A DNA stretch of 5,911 bases, from the NCBI GenBank assembly GCA_031266635.1, contig JAISAN010000202.1:1-5911 (forward strand). The letters are read 5' to 3'. This DNA is from Treponema sp. GTDB taxonomy: Bacteria > Spirochaetota > Spirochaetia > Treponematales > Breznakiellaceae. The notes under the pieces are model-generated. The model searched no databases, was not told where the DNA came from, and saw only the letters and a program-made list of their open reading frames with translations. The translations under genes were made by a program, and so were the position numbers. Positions 4,612 to 5,911 of the stretch are shown here, piece by piece (the stretch's first letter is position 1; each line of letters begins with the position of its first letter).

Positions 4612-5911
4612 TCACTTCTTCTCCACCCGCCACGAAAGCGTCCAATCCCAGGCGTCAGGAAAATCCGGCGACGAGATTTTTACGCTGAACCGGCCTTGTT
4701 TGAACCGGACTGCCGCGCTAGCCGAAGTTTCCCATAGATCCGGTTTCGCGGTTCTTTTTTCATACCCCAGTCTCGTCCTGAACTGAAAAATCCCCGGAGC
4801 CCAGTACAGTTCCCCCGTTGCTTTGGCGGAGTCAAACTGACCGGAGGATTGAAAAAAGGGGTAGGGCGCGGCATTGTCTTCCGCCGGGCTAAGCCCGTTC
4901 AACGAGGCGGAAAATGAAAGGGTCACCGGTCTGCTGAAAAAGCGGGCCTGGGCGGAACCGGCGCTAAAAAAGAACCGGGGGTTCAAACCGATGCCCAGGC
5001 CCAAACCGGCGCTGTCGCGGATTTTGCCGGACTCCGGGGCGTGCCGGTCCGCGCTCAGGGAAATCCGGGTAAGCCTGAAAAAGCCGGCGCTGTTTTTGGC
5101 GGGGGAAGGGAAGCGCCAGGAAACGCCGGAAGCGCTCCGGTTAAAAGCTTCTCCCAGGCCGGGGGAACGGAGACTGGTATTCAGCCGGAGGAGGCTGCTC
5201 CGTTTTCCGTACCATTCCAGTTTGCCGCCGCTTCTGAAACCCGGTCCGGGGCTGGAACCGTCCCGGCCCGTATAGCGGCTTCCCGCGCCGTCCCCGGCCA
5301 GGGACAGGGCCCAGCGGCCCCAGTCCGCAGGGGGAGTAAAACGGAGCCCCAGATTTCCGTATATATCCCGGCCCCAGGCAAAGGTTTCCGACAGGGCCCA
5401 GTCGGAACTGACCGCCAGGATCGGGGTATTCAGGAGCAGCCCCAGGCCGCCCAGCCGGAATTCCCGTTCAGGCAGGGGCGGGCTTTCCGAAAACCAGGCG
5501 GAACTTTTCCGGGGCGGCAGGGTCTTCCCGGTGTAGAAACCGTCCAGCCGGACTTCGGCCTTCCCGCCAAAAAGGGCCTCCAGGCCCCCGCCGAAACCGG
5601 GCTGGAACCGGTTGTCCATTTGGGCAACGGCGAATCCCCGGACTTTGACGCCGCCGTCCGGCCGCCGGGAAAAAAGATTCAGCCGGGGGCTTCCCAGGTA
5701 GAGGTATGTCTCCGGTTCCCCGGTGGAGGAAACAACGGTTTTCAGATCCGCCATGACCGGCTTGTGGTTTTCCGCGAAGGGAAGGCCCCGGATCCAGGGA
5801 TTGCGAATCCGGGCGGGAAGGCCCCACTCGTCAAGAATACCGTACAGCAGCCGGGACCCCGTGGGGTTATGGTACAGACCCCCGCCGTAGTTGCTGAGCC
5901 CCTGGCCGAAG
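4612..5911 (-). CDS. Outer-membrane beta-barrel-like protein (N-terminus beyond window)
   Basis: The - strand frame is open from the right edge (last full codon at 5908-5910) to the TGA at 4612-4614, encoding the C-terminal 432 residues. An internal Met at 5754 exists, but the 52 residues before it read as good protein (GGGLYHNPTGSRLLYG, GLPARIRNPWIRGLPFA), so the gene continues to the right. The sequence is rich in Gly, Ser, Arg and aromatics and alternates polar and hydrophobic residues in stretches of 8-12, as in beta-barrels: KLEWYGKRSSLLRLNTSLRS, FFRLTRISLSADRH, ARFFSRPVTLSFSASLNG, GIFQFRTRLGYEKR, GRFSVKISSP and a last strand DWTLSWRVEKK. It lacks a C-terminal Phe, so the usual barrel-assembly signal is not obvious. 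I recognise no named family; it resembles unnamed treponemal envelope proteins. A surface or transport role is inference. Confidence 0.75.
   Translation of the reverse strand, partial: FGQGLSNYGGGLYHNPTGSRLLYGILDEWGLPARIRNPWIRGLPFAENHKPVMADLKTVVSSTGEPETYLYLGSPRLNLFSRRPDGGVKVRGFAVAQMDNRFQPGFGGGLEALFGGKAEVRLDGFYTGKTLPPRKSSAWFSESPPLPEREFRLGGLGLLLNTPILAVSSDWALSETFAWGRDIYGNLGLRFTPPADWGRWALSLAGDGAGSRYTGRDGSSPGPGFRSGGKLEWYGKRSSLLRLNTSLRSPGLGEAFNRSASGVSWRFPSPAKNSAGFFRLTRISLSADRHAPESGKIRDSAGLGLGIGLNPRFFFSAGSAQARFFSRPVTLSFSASLNGLSPAEDNAAPYPFFQSSGQFDSAKATGELYWAPGIFQFRTRLGYEKRTAKPDLWETSASAAVRFKQGRFSVKISSPDFPDAWDWTLSWRVEKK

Noticed and set aside
4874..5275. + strand open frame of 133 codons inside the barrel gene
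   Set aside because: It is antisense to the longer barrel frame, and its Arg/Pro-rich composition is typical of shadow frames in GC-rich DNA.

Overview
The window looks like spirochaete DNA, most like a Treponema or Treponema-related host-associated lineage. This rests on soft evidence: a glycine- and aromatic-rich outer-membrane barrel of a style common in treponemes, a clostridial/spirochaetal-type type II pantothenate kinase, and orphan small exported proteins. No marker gene fixes the taxon.

The DNA falls into two blocks. The left block (1 to about 1943, all + strand) is AT-rich; a hand count of 361-420 gives 21 G+C in 60. It holds the 3' end of an unrecognised gene, then two unrecognised genes whose products both carry clear signal peptides (286-1038 and 1158-1943). 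The right block (2127-5911) is GC-rich, with 38 G+C in 60 at 4021-4080, and carries ordinary recognisable families. The change happens inside the 183-bp gap 1944-2126. This suggests that the left block was acquired or belongs to a fast-evolving accessory island.

That gap holds a possible promoter with an extended -10, a perfect 9-bp AT palindrome, and an 8-bp GC-rich long-range inverted repeat followed by an AU-rich stretch. It could encode a small structured RNA or act as a terminator region between the converging genes. No known RNA family was recognised.

Right block, in order. A NimA-like flavin-binding split-barrel protein lies on the - strand (2127-2612). A 74-bp divergent promoter region follows. 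Then comes a three-gene + strand operon: a phosphinothricin-type GNAT acetyltransferase (2687-3250), a 'small multi-drug export' membrane protein (3247-3732) and type II pantothenate kinase, coaW (3729-4556). Both junctions in the operon are ATGA stop/start overlaps, so translation is probably coupled. Pantothenate kinase starts CoA synthesis and the GNAT consumes acetyl-CoA, but a shared job for the operon is inference only. A convergent - strand gene for a large outer-membrane beta-barrel (4612 to beyond the right edge) closes the window.

No CRISPR array, tRNA, rRNA, transposase or recognisable defence system is visible. The least explained material is the AT-rich exported-protein pair and the structured gap at 1944-2126.
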